The notes under the pieces were generated by a model. The model did not search any database. It saw only the letters and a list, made by a program, of their open reading frames with translations, and was not told where the DNA came from. Below, one piece after another: positions 18,624 to 27,243 of a DNA stretch of 64,000 nt (positions within the stretch are counted from its first letter, which is position 1; every line of letters begins with the position of its first letter). The position numbers and the translations under genes are program-made. This DNA is from Cytophagales bacterium (GTDB lineage: Bacteria > Bacteroidota > Bacteroidia > Cytophagales > Cyclobacteriaceae), in assembly GCA_022360015.1 (NCBI GenBank), contig JAKSDQ010000251.1, forward strand, positions 1 through 64,000, read 5' to 3'.

Positions 18624-20951
18624 ATGAAAAAAAATCAGAAACATCGAATCTTTTGGATCTTCATTATCTTCCTGTTATTAAGCGTGACAACTATCGCACA
18701 AAACCAGGAAATCGACAGTTTAAAATCCCTTTTACGAGACAATAAACTGAAGGGTAAGGAAGAGGTTGATTTATTGATCAAACTGGGTAAGAAGGTCTTC
18801 AACCACCACCTGGATTCGGCAGCAGCTTTCGGGGAAAAATCACTCCATTTATCCAAAGGATTGGATTACAAAACAGGCATCGCAGAAAGTAATTTTTTAC
18901 TAGCGCGTTATTTCCACGCCAAAAACAAAACCCAAACCGCCATCCTCTATTTCAAATCTGCTGAGGAATTGTTCCTGCAAACCGATGCTTTTGACAGGTT
19001 GGGAAGTTTATATAATAATCTGGGACTCATGCACAAAATCAATGGAAACTTTAAAGAGGCCCTAAAATATTATAAACAATCGTTGGATTATTATGTCAAA
19101 TCCGAAAACAAGTATGGTGAGAGTGTGATACAAATGAATATTGGCATCATTTATTACCGGACAAGTAACTTTGAAAAGGCCATTGAGTACTACATCAGCG
19201 CCATAAAAAGTAAAGAGGAAATCGGTGACCTGAAAGGAATCGGTTTGGCCAATGGGAATTTAGGTAATCTTTTCAGGGATCAAAACGACAATCAAAAGTC
19301 CCTGGAATACTTCCTCAAGGCAAAAACAATTTTTGAAAGTATTCCTGCGCCATTTGAGCTGGCCAAGATATATAATGGCTTGGGTAGCATATATCAGGCG
19401 CTGGACAGAAAAGAAGAGGCCCTGGACAGTTATCAGCAAGCCCTCAAGTATTTTAAAGCTGTGGACAACAAGCTGGAAATCGCCAATGGTTTAAACAACA
19501 TAGGAAAGTTGTATTTTGAGTCGGGTGAAATGAATACGGCCTATACGAGTCAAAAAAATGCCCTGGTTTATTATCAGGAGATCAACAACCGCGACGGGGA
19601 AGCCCTGGCCTTATGTTATCTGGGGTTGATCAACATTGAACGCAATAACCTCGCTGACGCACAGCAAAACCTGCAGAAAAGTTTGAACATTGCCGCTGAC
19701 ATAGGTGACAAACAGATCATGTTGAGGTGTTATGAAGGCCTGTATAAATATTACAAGGTTTCAGATAATTTGAAAAAAAGTCATGAATACTTTGTCAGGT
19801 ATTCAGAATTGAAAGATGAAATCTTCAACATTGAAAAAACCAAGCAGATTGCCTCGTTGGAAAGACAATTTAATATAGAAAAGCAACAAAAGGAAAATGC
19901 CGTGTTAAGAGAAAATCAAAAGGCCCAGAGAGCTATGATCGAAAAGAAGGATTTTCAAATGAAGGTTTTAATTGTTGCGATCATCTTATTTTTTCTGTTC
20001 ACTGTATATTATTACAGGGTCTACCAACAAAAAAAGAAAACCAACCAACTGCTGTATTCCCGGAACGAAGAAATCAACAAAAAACAGGCGCAAATCATTA
20101 GTATCAATGAAAGTTTGACAAAATCTCAAAAACAGCTACATAAAGCCAATGAGGAACTGCAAAGGCTTAATACCGGATTGGAAAGTACGGTCAAAGATCG
20201 TACGGCGGCCCTGGAAACAATTAATCAGGAACTGGACACTTTCCTCTATCAATCCTCCCACGCCCTAAGAAGACCCGTAGTGAGTGTTATGGGATTAACG
20301 CAATTGGCCAGAATGGAACGTACCAAAACAGGCGTCGTGCATTTGTATGATAAAATCGAGGATACTTTGGTAAGGATGGACCTTATGCTCAAAAAACTGG
20401 TTATGGCCAGTGAAATCAACTTCATCGATGTTGAACGGGAAAACATTGACTTTAAGGAGATGATTAATAAAATTAAAAGCCAGCTTGTCGAAAAGTTAAA
20501 AATCGATAAGTTGTCATTTAACTATGAAGTCTCACCATCCCTTCAATATGCTGCTGATAAAAGACTGGTTTCCGTAGTTTTTCAAAACCTTATAGAAAAT
20601 GCCATGCTATATCACAATGACGGTCTTGGACGGCAGGCAGAGATAGATGTGAGTGTAATTGAAAAAGATCCCGGGATTCACATCAGAATCCACGACAACG
20701 GAATTGGCATTTCTGAAAAAGTCATCTCCCATATTTTTAATATGTTTACTGTTGGCAATGATCGCGCCCAAGGTTACGGTCTGGGGCTATATCTGGTTAA
20801 AAAAGCAGTGGAAAAGCTCAACGGAACTATTAAGGTGACGAGTAAAAAAGAAGAGTTCACTACCTTCGACATTGAATTACCCTATCAGGACAACACAGGT
20901 AAACCAGACGGGAAACCTGAAGAAGTAAAAGTCAAGGTGAATATCATCTGA
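18624..20951 (+). CDS. TPR-containing sensor histidine kinase
   Basis: About 775 aa from ATG 18624, which opens a proper signal peptide (KHRIFWIFIIFLLLSVTTIAQ); the frame extends to a TTG at 18591. Residues ~30-400 are periplasmic TPR units (KYGESVIQMNIGIIYYRTS, YNGLGSIYQALDRKEEALD). A membrane helix lies at ~445-463 (VLIVAIILFFLFTVYYY), then a coiled coil. The cytoplasmic kinase has SSHALRRPVVSV with His near 546, N box NLIENAMLY, G1 DNGIGIS and G2 GYGLGLYLVKKA. There is no receiver or output domain, so a partner regulator must be elsewhere. The two small exported peptides just downstream are possible ligands or targets; that is a guess. Confidence 0.9.
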   Translation: MKKNQKHRIFWIFIIFLLLSVTTIAQNQEIDSLKSLLRDNKLKGKEEVDLLIKLGKKVFNHHLDSAAAFGEKSLHLSKGLDYKTGIAESNFLLARYFHAKNKTQTAILYFKSAEELFLQTDAFDRLGSLYNNLGLMHKINGNFKEALKYYKQSLDYYVKSENKYGESVIQMNIGIIYYRTSNFEKAIEYYISAIKSKEEIGDLKGIGLANGNLGNLFRDQNDNQKSLEYFLKAKTIFESIPAPFELAKIYNGLGSIYQALDRKEEALDSYQQALKYFKAVDNKLEIANGLNNIGKLYFESGEMNTAYTSQKNALVYYQEINNRDGEALALCYLGLINIERNNLADAQQNLQKSLNIAADIGDKQIMLRCYEGLYKYYKVSDNLKKSHEYFVRYSELKDEIFNIEKTKQIASLERQFNIEKQQKENAVLRENQKAQRAMIEKKDFQMKVLIVAIILFFLFTVYYYRVYQQKKKTNQLLYSRNEEINKKQAQIISINESLTKSQKQLHKANEELQRLNTGLESTVKDRTAALETINQELDTFLYQSSHALRRPVVSVMGLTQLARMERTKTGVVHLYDKIEDTLVRMDLMLKKLVMASEINFIDVERENIDFKEMINKIKSQLVEKLKIDKLSFNYEVSPSLQYAADKRLVSVVFQNLIENAMLYHNDGLGRQAEIDVSVIEKDPGIHIRIHDNGIGISEKVISHIFNMFTVGNDRAQGYGLGLYLVKKAVEKLNGTIKVTSKKEEFTTFDIELPYQDNTGKPDGKPEEVKVKVNII

Positions 20952-21322
20952 CAAACCTACGACCGCTTTTGGCAACCTTACATTCAACCCATTTATCGAT
21001 ACTGTTCCCATCAACACCGGCACAAGCATTTTTTCTTAGAATAATTATAGATTCTGTCAATTTTTAGTTTTATCACCACTTTTCGGGATTTTTGAAAAAC
21101 AGTTATTAATATCTTCTTGAAAATCAATTAATTACTACTTCTATTCACAAGATTTCATTCAGTCAGCCTACCCCTGTTTTAAGTTTAAAATACAATTTAA
21201 CGACATTGTCAAGATTCGTTAAAAAAACAACTTTTTCTTACATGAAATCATCTTAGCTTTGAAATATCAAATGCTTCAACGCAGAAAATTGTTTAAACTT
21301 TATACCAAACCATTGTACGATT
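20952..21322. other. Intergenic region before the small lipoprotein gene
   Basis: AT-rich stretch with no gene. It contains a good -7 box at 21254-21261, listed separately. Nothing else was recognised. Confidence 0.4.
21254..21261 (+). promoter_or_regulatory. Predicted Bacteroidetes -7 promoter element
   Basis: TAGCTTTG fits TAnnTTTG exactly and lies 61 bases before the ATG of the small lipoprotein. The -33 region (21231 on, CTTTTTC) is only a weak match to TTG, so this is a prediction. Confidence 0.35.
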
Positions 21323-21487
21323 ATGAAAAAGCTACTAACTATCTTGTTCAGCGCCTCAATCTTATTTATAACTGCTGCTTGCGAAGATCCGGGTGAAGAA
21401 TTATTACAGCCTCAGGATGATATGATTCAGGTGAACGATACAGAGTCTTTAAGATTAAATACTGATTACGATCAAACTACCGACTAA
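21323..21487 (+). CDS. Small acidic lipoprotein, 54 aa, unknown function
   Basis: The frame reads MKKLLTILFSASILFITAAC and then an acidic tail (EDPGEELLQPQDDM, NTDYDQTTD). The lipobox TAAC puts the lipidated Cys at 20, leaving a mature peptide of only ~35 residues rich in D and E. Start choice is clear because ATG opens a textbook lipoprotein signal. It is followed after 39 bases by a second small exported peptide gene, and preceded by a TPR histidine kinase. No known family was recognised. Real coding is supported by the signal peptide and by the paired neighbour, not by any similarity. Confidence 0.6.
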   Translation: MKKLLTILFSASILFITAACEDPGEELLQPQDDMIQVNDTESLRLNTDYDQTTD

Positions 21488-21526
21488 AACACATTCTTAA
21501 TCATTTTTTACTAAAAAGTATTTGGG

Positions 21527-21706
21527 ATGAAAAAGAGACTGTATATCATTTCCGGAGTATTTCTGATCACACTCCTGTCATTTCAGACCCTAAAAAGTAG
21601 TACACAAAACCAGGCGGTTAACACCGTCGAAGTGGAAGAAGAGTTGACAGCTATCGACTACAGGGCTGAAGATAATTTTAAGGATTTCGATGGCCTGACA
21701 GATTAG
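21527..21706 (+). CDS. Small exported acidic peptide, 59 aa, unknown function
   Basis: The frame starts MKKRLYIISGVFLITLLSFQ, an N-terminal signal or anchor, followed by a polar acidic tail (EVEEELTAIDYRAED, FKDFDGLTD). There is no lipobox Cys, unlike its neighbour 39 bases upstream, so the helix may be cleaved or kept as an anchor. GGG just before the ATG is a weak ribosome-binding site. Size and layout (basic start, one helix, acidic tail) match the neighbour. Function unknown; a secreted signal or a small membrane modulator are both possible. Confidence 0.55.
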   Translation: MKKRLYIISGVFLITLLSFQTLKSSTQNQAVNTVEVEEELTAIDYRAEDNFKDFDGLTD

Positions 21707-22618
21707 ATAAAACAACTCCTGAACTACTGCGATTGCCATCTTTCTTCTGCTATCCTAAAAGGGATTATCAGAACAAGGCAAAAACATTTGCAATAGTAGT
21801 TAAATGTGAGCCAAAACTAAATTATACTACCCTAAATGCTCAAAAGTATTAATAGTAGAACTAACTGTCTGAGATACATGATAAACTGTCTTAAAGACTT
21901 TATAGTCCCATAAAAGCTATCTTAGTCTGTTTTTGAATATTGAAAGCCTGGTATGACCCCAAACATATCAGGCTTTCAATTATTTAACTTAAAATCTCCA
22001 ATATATACTTGCACATGATAAGCAGAAATAATAAAACCGGTGAATATCAGCACATCTATCATCGCCTATCCGATTGATGTAGTCCGTTTTGAGTGATGGA
22101 TCTTCCTCAGAAACAACAAAATCACTGTAAATTAAGTGAACTTATCACCCATTCACCTGAAAAGTAAACAAAAAACAGAATAATCGATTGTTCGAAAATA
22201 TTGTACAAGAAATCAGCAAAATTAGATTATTTCGATATTCTGCTAAAAAGCGAATTTTAAAAGGACGCTGGATTAGATGTAAGATTTGATTGCTTTTATT
22301 GATTTTTTCGCTGGAAATTCCCCATTTCTAAAATAAAAGCATGTTAGTACCAATATCTTAAAATAATACAACAAATGAGGGGAAAACAGTGTTTTTTGAA
22401 CAAAAAATTGTATTTAACTGTATTATTTATTGATTTATAGGCCTTTAACAATTCAAAAACGATTTTTAACCTGATTTAGTTCATTTTCATGCAATTTGTT
22501 ACCATTAAATTGAATTTTCCATCAACCAGCGCACATGTGTAATATATGATGACTATCTTGCAACAGTTAAAATAGTATTATTCAAGGGATTAACTATAAA
22601 AATCATAAATTTAGTAAT
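21707..22618. other. Long AT-rich intergenic region before moaC
   Basis: Over 900 bases with no gene that can be supported. It contains the inverted repeat at 21939-21980, listed separately. The longest start-to-stop frames noted are about 20 codons. It probably holds the moaC promoter. Confidence 0.4.
21939..21980. terminator. Inverted repeat, possible bidirectional terminator
   Basis: Perfect 12-base arms ATTGAAAGCCTG and CAGGCTTTCAAT enclose an 18-base loop. It lies 233 bases after the second small peptide gene. No T-run follows on the plus strand, so termination is only one option; a protein-binding site is another. Confidence 0.4.
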
Positions 22619-23107
22619 ATGAAGGAGGCACAGGATAAACGATTTACCCATCTCGACAAAGAGGGCAATCCTAATATGGTCGACGTTAGTCACAAAATAG
22701 TTACGAGGAGAACAGCCAAGGCGAGGGCATTGGTCCAGCTTACCGATGAGATTCTGGATCATATGCAAAAAGAAGATATTCATACAAAAAAAGGCCCCGT
22801 TTTTCAAACCGCTATTCTAGCTGGTATTATGGCCGCAAAGAAAACCGGTGAGCTTATTCCGCTTTGTCATCCGCTACCATTGGAAAACTGCCACCTTACG
22901 ATCAGGTTACATAACCAAAATAATGTTGAAATTATCGCGACGGCGAGTATTACTGCTAAAACCGGCGTAGAAATGGAAGCATTAACAGCAGCCAGTGTTG
23001 CAGCTTTGACAATTTATGATATGTGCAAAGCCATGTCTCACCGTATTGTCATAAAAGAGATAATGCTCTTAGAGAAAAGTGGCGGGAAGAAAGACTTTAA
23101 ACCCTGA
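22619..23107 (+). CDS. moaC: Cyclic pyranopterin monophosphate synthase (MoaC)
   Basis: 162 aa, normal length for MoaC. It completes cPMP formation after MoaA. The family markers are all present: NMVDVSHK near the start, the active-site segment IPLCHPLPLENC and the C-terminal GVEMEALTAASVAALTIYDMCKA. The start ATG 22619 is close to the first conserved residues, as in other MoaC proteins. It converges with the moaE/moaD pair on the opposite strand, with only 12 bases between stops. It is separated from moaA, unlike many genomes where they adjoin. Confidence 0.97.
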   Translation: MKEAQDKRFTHLDKEGNPNMVDVSHKIVTRRTAKARALVQLTDEILDHMQKEDIHTKKGPVFQTAILAGIMAAKKTGELIPLCHPLPLENCHLTIRLHNQNNVEIIATASITAKTGVEMEALTAASVAALTIYDMCKAMSHRIVIKEIMLLEKSGGKKDFKP

Positions 23108-23119
23108 TCAAATGCGCCT

Positions 23120-23530
23120 TTATGGATGGGCGGCAACCCATACTTCGCCATCTTCAAAGATTTCCTTTTTCCAGATCGGAACAGTTTGCTTTAAAGTATC
23201 TATCACATATCTACAGGCTTCAAAAGCGTCGGGGCGATGGGGTGTAGACACAGCTATGACAACCGGCAGATCGCCCAGGTTTAACGTTCCAACGCGATGA
23301 ACAATGGATAATTGGCACACAGGCCACTTTTTTTTTGCGGCTGTTGCAATCTTCTCCATCTCCGAAAGTGCCATTTTTTCGTAAGCTTCAAATTCAAGTC
23401 TTACAACTTTTTTTTCACTGGTCTTATTCCGTACCGAACCGATAAATACATCGACAGCCCCGGCTCCTGCATCATAAACCGAATCAATAACTTCATTGAC
23501 TATTATAGGCTCACTCGTAAGCTTTATCAT
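23120..23530 (-). CDS. moaE: Molybdopterin synthase catalytic subunit (MoaE)
   Basis: 136 aa from ATG 23530. An in-frame GTG at 23545 would overlap moaD, but a GGAGG box at 23539-23543 sits at the right distance for the ATG and decides the start. Conserved MoaE features: GAGAVDVFIGSVRN, then LEFEAYEKMA, HRVGTLNLGD and the C-terminal PIWKKEIFEDGEVWV with the catalytic lysines. It inserts dithiolene sulfur into cPMP together with MoaD. The gap to the moaD stop is only 4 bases. Confidence 0.95.
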   Translation of the reverse strand: MIKLTSEPIIVNEVIDSVYDAGAGAVDVFIGSVRNKTSEKKVVRLEFEAYEKMALSEMEKIATAAKKKWPVCQLSIVHRVGTLNLGDLPVVIAVSTPHRPDAFEACRYVIDTLKQTVPIWKKEIFEDGEVWVAAHP

Positions 23531-23534
23531 ATTA

Positions 23535-23777
23535 TTAACCTCCACTTACAGGCGGAATAATTACTATTTCTTCTTTGTCACGCAATTGGTAATCGTCATC
23601 CACATAATCCGCATCTACGGCAAAGGCAATTGACCGCAGCTTGCTCATCTCAGGATATTCGGCGATCAACTGTTTTTTTAAAACTTTTACAGAAGCCCCA
23701 TCAGCCAATGTTAACTTGAGCTTTGAGCTGCCTGCAATATCTCTGGCTATACCAAATAACACTACCTCTAATTCCAT
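23535..23777 (-). CDS. moaD: Molybdopterin synthase sulfur carrier subunit (MoaD)
   Basis: 80 aa, the standard size. Ubiquitin-like fold with the required C-terminal di-glycine (IIPPVSGG), which is adenylated and thiocarboxylated before donating sulfur to MoaE's active site. Inner motifs LEVVLFGIARDIAG and LRDKEEIVIIPPVSGG match the family. The moaD ATG lies one base after the stop of the OmpA-like gene at 23779, and the moaE gene follows, so the three minus-strand genes are probably one transcript. Confidence 0.95.
   Translation of the reverse strand: MELEVVLFGIARDIAGSSKLKLTLADGASVKVLKKQLIAEYPEMSKLRSIAFAVDADYVDDDYQLRDKEEIVIIPPVSGG
23539..23543 (-). promoter_or_regulatory. Ribosome-binding site that sets the moaE start
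   Basis: GGAGG on the minus strand, 8 bases before ATG 23530 and inside the last codons of moaD. Strong Shine-Dalgarno sites are uncommon in Bacteroidetes, so this favours the ATG over the upstream GTG. Confidence 0.5.
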
Positions 23778-23778
23778 T

Positions 23779-25431
23779 TTAATTTTTTACTATGGTGAAC
23801 TCTACTCTTCTGTTCAGTTTTCTGGTCTTCTCACTGGCATTGCTGGCAATGGGCCGGGTACCACCAAAGCCTTTACCAGAAATTCTTAAGCTTTCAATAC
23901 CTTGCTCAACCAAATAAGCTTTAACTACATCTACACGCTTCTGAGACAATTCCAGGTTTAGTTTGCCACTACCCTGATTGTCTGTGTGTCCTTGTAGCTC
24001 AATGTTAACACCAGGGTTTTCCATCATCATTTTAACGACGCTGTTCAACTCCTCATAAGATTCCTCTAAAAGGTTAGGGGTACCTCTTTCAAAAAGCACG
24101 TTCTTAAGATTGACCGTAGTCCCAACCTCCAGCGGGGTCAGCAGATAGTATTTTTGCAGTGAAGGAGCGCTGGTCTGAGAAACCACCAGCCTTTCTTCAG
24201 TACTCATGTAACCTTCGGCTGAAACTGTCAGGTGATAAGCATACCCTTCTTTGAGATTAATCTGGTAAGCCCCGGATGAATCATTTGAATAAGTACTGGC
24301 AATCCCACCATTATCATCGATTTGCCTGTATGAAAGCAAGGCCTTAACGGGCTGTTTCAAATCATTGGCATTGACCACTTTTCCCTGTATTTCGATAAAT
24401 CGATCGGTTTTCTCTATGTCAATCTGAGGTAAGTCCGGCTCTTGGGCGGCAACACCGATGGAATCCACGGTTTCAAGTAACTCCAGATCCACAAGATTAT
24501 CCGGCTTGTCAATATCTTCAGTGATCTTATGCCGCTGAATGTCACCGAACCCCTCGCTATTCTGGGTGGAAACGTAATAGGCATAATCCCCACCCGGCAG
24601 GTGGTAAGAAAGCTCTATGCCTTTTGTATTCACTGATTTGCCGAGATTGGTAGGTTGCGTCCAGTTTTTCCAGCTATTGTCAAGCCTTCGTGAAATAAAT
24701 ATATCACGGCTTCCGTATCCGCCATGTCCATTGCTGGCAAAAAACAGTGTGATATTGTCCTCGGCCAGGTAGGGGGTCATTTCCTGAAACGTTGTGTTAA
24801 TAGTATTACCGAGGTTCATGGGCTGCGACCAGGAGTTGTCCTTATTTCTGAAACTTACGTAAATATCTTCAGCTCCTTTTGTATCATAAGATTCAATCGA
24901 AAGCAGCATAATGCGGCCATCTTCTGAAATTCGCATACTTGTCTCTTTCGAACGATTGTAGTAATAGGAAATGGTTAGTTTTTCAGGAAAAGTCCAGCGG
25001 CCATTGACCAGCTTCGAGATGGAAATACCCTGGGTCCTGTTCGAGCTACCATCCTTGGTATAATGATTCTGCAAGTACATTAATTTACTGTCATTTGAAA
25101 AGCCAATGATCGCGTTATAATCTTTGTTGTTAACAACGCTATTCAACCTTTTAGCCGTAGTCCACTTTCCATCTTCACCTAACTTAGAAAACCATATGTC
25201 ACCGTCGTCTTTTTTACCACCAATGTTTTCCGGATGGTTTTTTCTGGTAAAATACAATGTTTTTCTGTCCGGGCTTAATATTGGATTCTGTTCATCATAC
25301 TTAGTATTGATATTTCCTCCCAGGGATCCTGGCCGGCGGGTGGAATCATATTGCAAAGGATGGCTTGGGACATTTTCTGTCAAGAAAATACATAAAAATG
25401 CCGCAATTACGCTAAATCCTAAACTTTTCAT
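23779..25431 (-). CDS. OmpA-family protein with PD40 propeller repeats
   Basis: About 550 aa from ATG 25431 (a TTG lies two codons earlier). A signal peptide is followed by PD40/WD40-like repeats at ~40-300 (NPILSPDRKTLYFTRKN, EMTPYLAEDNITLFFASNGHGG, GSRDIFISR). A small carboxypeptidase-like beta domain is at ~345-420 (IQGKVVNANDLKQPVKALLS). The C-terminal OmpA peptidoglycan-binding domain is at ~440-550 (IELQGHTDNQGSGKLNLELS, RISGKGFGGTRPI, NRRVEFTIVK). This order is very common in Bacteroidetes and is linked to outer-membrane anchoring to the cell wall, sometimes with PorE-like roles in secretion. It is the first gene before moaD, and co-transcription with moaDE looks accidental. Confidence 0.9.
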   Translation of the reverse strand: MKSLGFSVIAAFLCIFLTENVPSHPLQYDSTRRPGSLGGNINTKYDEQNPILSPDRKTLYFTRKNHPENIGGKKDDGDIWFSKLGEDGKWTTAKRLNSVVNNKDYNAIIGFSNDSKLMYLQNHYTKDGSSNRTQGISISKLVNGRWTFPEKLTISYYYNRSKETSMRISEDGRIMLLSIESYDTKGAEDIYVSFRNKDNSWSQPMNLGNTINTTFQEMTPYLAEDNITLFFASNGHGGYGSRDIFISRRLDNSWKNWTQPTNLGKSVNTKGIELSYHLPGGDYAYYVSTQNSEGFGDIQRHKITEDIDKPDNLVDLELLETVDSIGVAAQEPDLPQIDIEKTDRFIEIQGKVVNANDLKQPVKALLSYRQIDDNGGIASTYSNDSSGAYQINLKEGYAYHLTVSAEGYMSTEERLVVSQTSAPSLQKYYLLTPLEVGTTVNLKNVLFERGTPNLLEESYEELNSVVKMMMENPGVNIELQGHTDNQGSGKLNLELSQKRVDVVKAYLVEQGIESLRISGKGFGGTRPIASNASEKTRKLNRRVEFTIVKN

Positions 25432-25585
25432 AAACAACTTTTATTGATCAAATTTATAAAAACAATGTACTGTTAACCAAATTGGGGCCAGGGTAATTTT
25501 CACTTATTTCAATTTTGATTATATATTTATGCGATTTCATAGTTTATATCAATAATATTGCCATGAATTAAAATAAAGGCAAATC

Positions 25586-26527
25586 ATGTTTTTTAACCAA
25601 AACGTTCTTTTGAGACTTTACATATTGTGCAGTTTTCTTTGTGCCCCATTGCACTTTATCGCTCACGAAGTATTGGGAACGCCCTTTCTTAGTATACAAC
25701 AAAAACGCCCGAAAGTTAATTTTCCGGTTGCCGATGAGCAAAAAAAAGACTCGGTTCATCGAATTATTAAACAGCTTCTTATTAAAAACAACGAGATAAT
25801 CAAGCGTACCCTTAGCATTGAAAGTCTGTTGAATGAGTTGGAAGAAAGTATTAGGCTACAGGAGATTTATGAGTCCATTCAAAGTCAGCAGGCTTTTAAT
25901 GAAACTGCCGAAAACCTTAAGCGATCCATTAAAAGGCGTTCTTATTTTTCACTGGGGCTTGGCTTACTGTCTTCCGCCTTGTTGCTGGCAGGCAGTGACA
26001 ACGACAATGACAATCTTCGCTATGGTGGCGCTATCATTTCATTAAGTATTCCGGTTATTGCCATCATTTCCATGAAAAGACAGCTTAACACGTTAGCGCC
26101 CACCGTAGAAATTGATTATTCCATGTTACAAAGTGGCTCCTATCCACACAATCAGACCAGTGAGGATTTCTTCAGAAATTATATGAAAGCAGAAATTTTT
26201 GCTTTGAAGGCTGGTATACAAAAACTAAGTGAAATCAACCTCTCATGCCTCGATAGGTTAAATAATGAGGAAAACCGGGATTATTTGAAAAAGGTAATCG
26301 ATGATACCGCTTATATCATCTTTCAACTGCAAGGCTATTATATATTCCAAATTCAGAAATTTAATGACCTCATCAATAACAGTTATGTTACCTATCCGTT
26401 TGATCAGGGGACCCGGAAAAAACTGGAAAGAATCAATAGAACGATCGATGATGAATTAAGCTATTTTCGAAAACAAAGCCCGGGGTTATTATCCAACCAG
26501 GAAAAAATTAATCTGCTTTTTGAATAA
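25586..26527 (+). CDS. Predicted membrane protein of unknown function
   Basis: 313 aa. The N-terminus is hydrophobic (VLLRLYILCSFLCAPLHFIA). Residues ~60-110 are charged and helical, then a hydrophobic pair (SLGLGLLSSALLLAG and YGGAIISLSIPVIAIISM) is split by an acidic DNDNDN loop at ~132-175. The rest is soluble and helical. No family was recognised. Its 3' end overlaps the 3' end of the convergent glycosylase gene by 20 bases. Base use resembles its neighbours, so it is not an obvious recent import. Confidence 0.6.
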   Translation: MFFNQNVLLRLYILCSFLCAPLHFIAHEVLGTPFLSIQQKRPKVNFPVADEQKKDSVHRIIKQLLIKNNEIIKRTLSIESLLNELEESIRLQEIYESIQSQQAFNETAENLKRSIKRRSYFSLGLGLLSSALLLAGSDNDNDNLRYGGAIISLSIPVIAIISMKRQLNTLAPTVEIDYSMLQSGSYPHNQTSEDFFRNYMKAEIFALKAGIQKLSEINLSCLDRLNNEENRDYLKKVIDDTAYIIFQLQGYYIFQIQKFNDLINNSYVTYPFDQGTRKKLERINRTIDDELSYFRKQSPGLLSNQEKINLLFE

Positions 26528-27131
26528 ATTTCCCTTTACTTACATATTTATTGTTGTCAATATACAACCTCCATGGCAGTAGGGCGTCAGTGCCTGCATA
26601 GGCTACGCCTATTCTTGGCGTAGATTTGATGTTTTCCAGGCTGACAGTTAAACCCCTGTCCTCGATCCAGATATTCTCTTCTGTGTATAGTTTGGCACCA
26701 TAATGGCTCAGATTAATTCCCATTGCCCGTGATAGTGAACCCGGACCCGATGTGAGCGTGTGGTCCGGATGGCTTTTATTTCTCCTGGCCAGCATGGCGT
26801 CTACGCCATCCAAGGGTTCCAATGCCCTCACCAACACGGCATCGGCATAATTTCTGACATTGGTCACAATGTTGAATAGATGGTGAATTCCGTAACAAAG
26901 ATAGACATAGGCCACTCCACCCTGATCATACATGACACTGGTGCGGTTGGTCTTGCCATTACTTGCGTGACAGGCCCTATCGCGGCAACCACTGTAGGCT
27001 TCGGTTTCTGTAATGATTCCTGCAGTTAACTGGTTATCAATATGAGTGACCAGCACTTTGCCCAATAATTGTCTGGCAACATTGACAACATCCTGTTGAT
27101 AAAAAAAATCCGGCTGGAGAATCTGATTCAC
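26508..27131 (-). CDS. DNA-3-methyladenine glycosylase, AAG/MPG family
   Basis: 207 aa from GTG 27131, a good match to the usual length of about 200. The frame runs on to a TTG at 27230 but has no ATG before the conserved core, and that extension would run into the promoter of the divergent gene at 27244. Family marks: VARQLLGKVLVT, ITETEAYSG, GGVAYVYLCYGIHHLFNIVT, AVLVRALEP and LTSGPGSLSRAMGI. The enzyme flips out and excises alkylated purines in base-excision repair. It is cytoplasmic and monocistronic. Confidence 0.92.
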   Translation of the reverse strand: MNQILQPDFFYQQDVVNVARQLLGKVLVTHIDNQLTAGIITETEAYSGCRDRACHASNGKTNRTSVMYDQGGVAYVYLCYGIHHLFNIVTNVRNYADAVLVRALEPLDGVDAMLARRNKSHPDHTLTSGPGSLSRAMGINLSHYGAKLYTEENIWIEDRGLTVSLENIKSTPRIGVAYAGTDALLPWRLYIDNNKYVSKGKFIQKAD

Positions 27132-27243
27132 AGTATAGTATTTAATATCGGTTACCTTGTTTTGACGCGCAACGATTTTTTTAAATTTCGTATAATACAA
27201 TAACAAATTTATATTTACAACCTTAATCAAACCTAATAAGATA

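Noticed and set aside
20952-22618. Molybdenum-cofactor riboswitch near moaC
   Set aside because: No conserved Moco aptamer could be recognised by eye; only the 21939-21980 inverted repeat was found.
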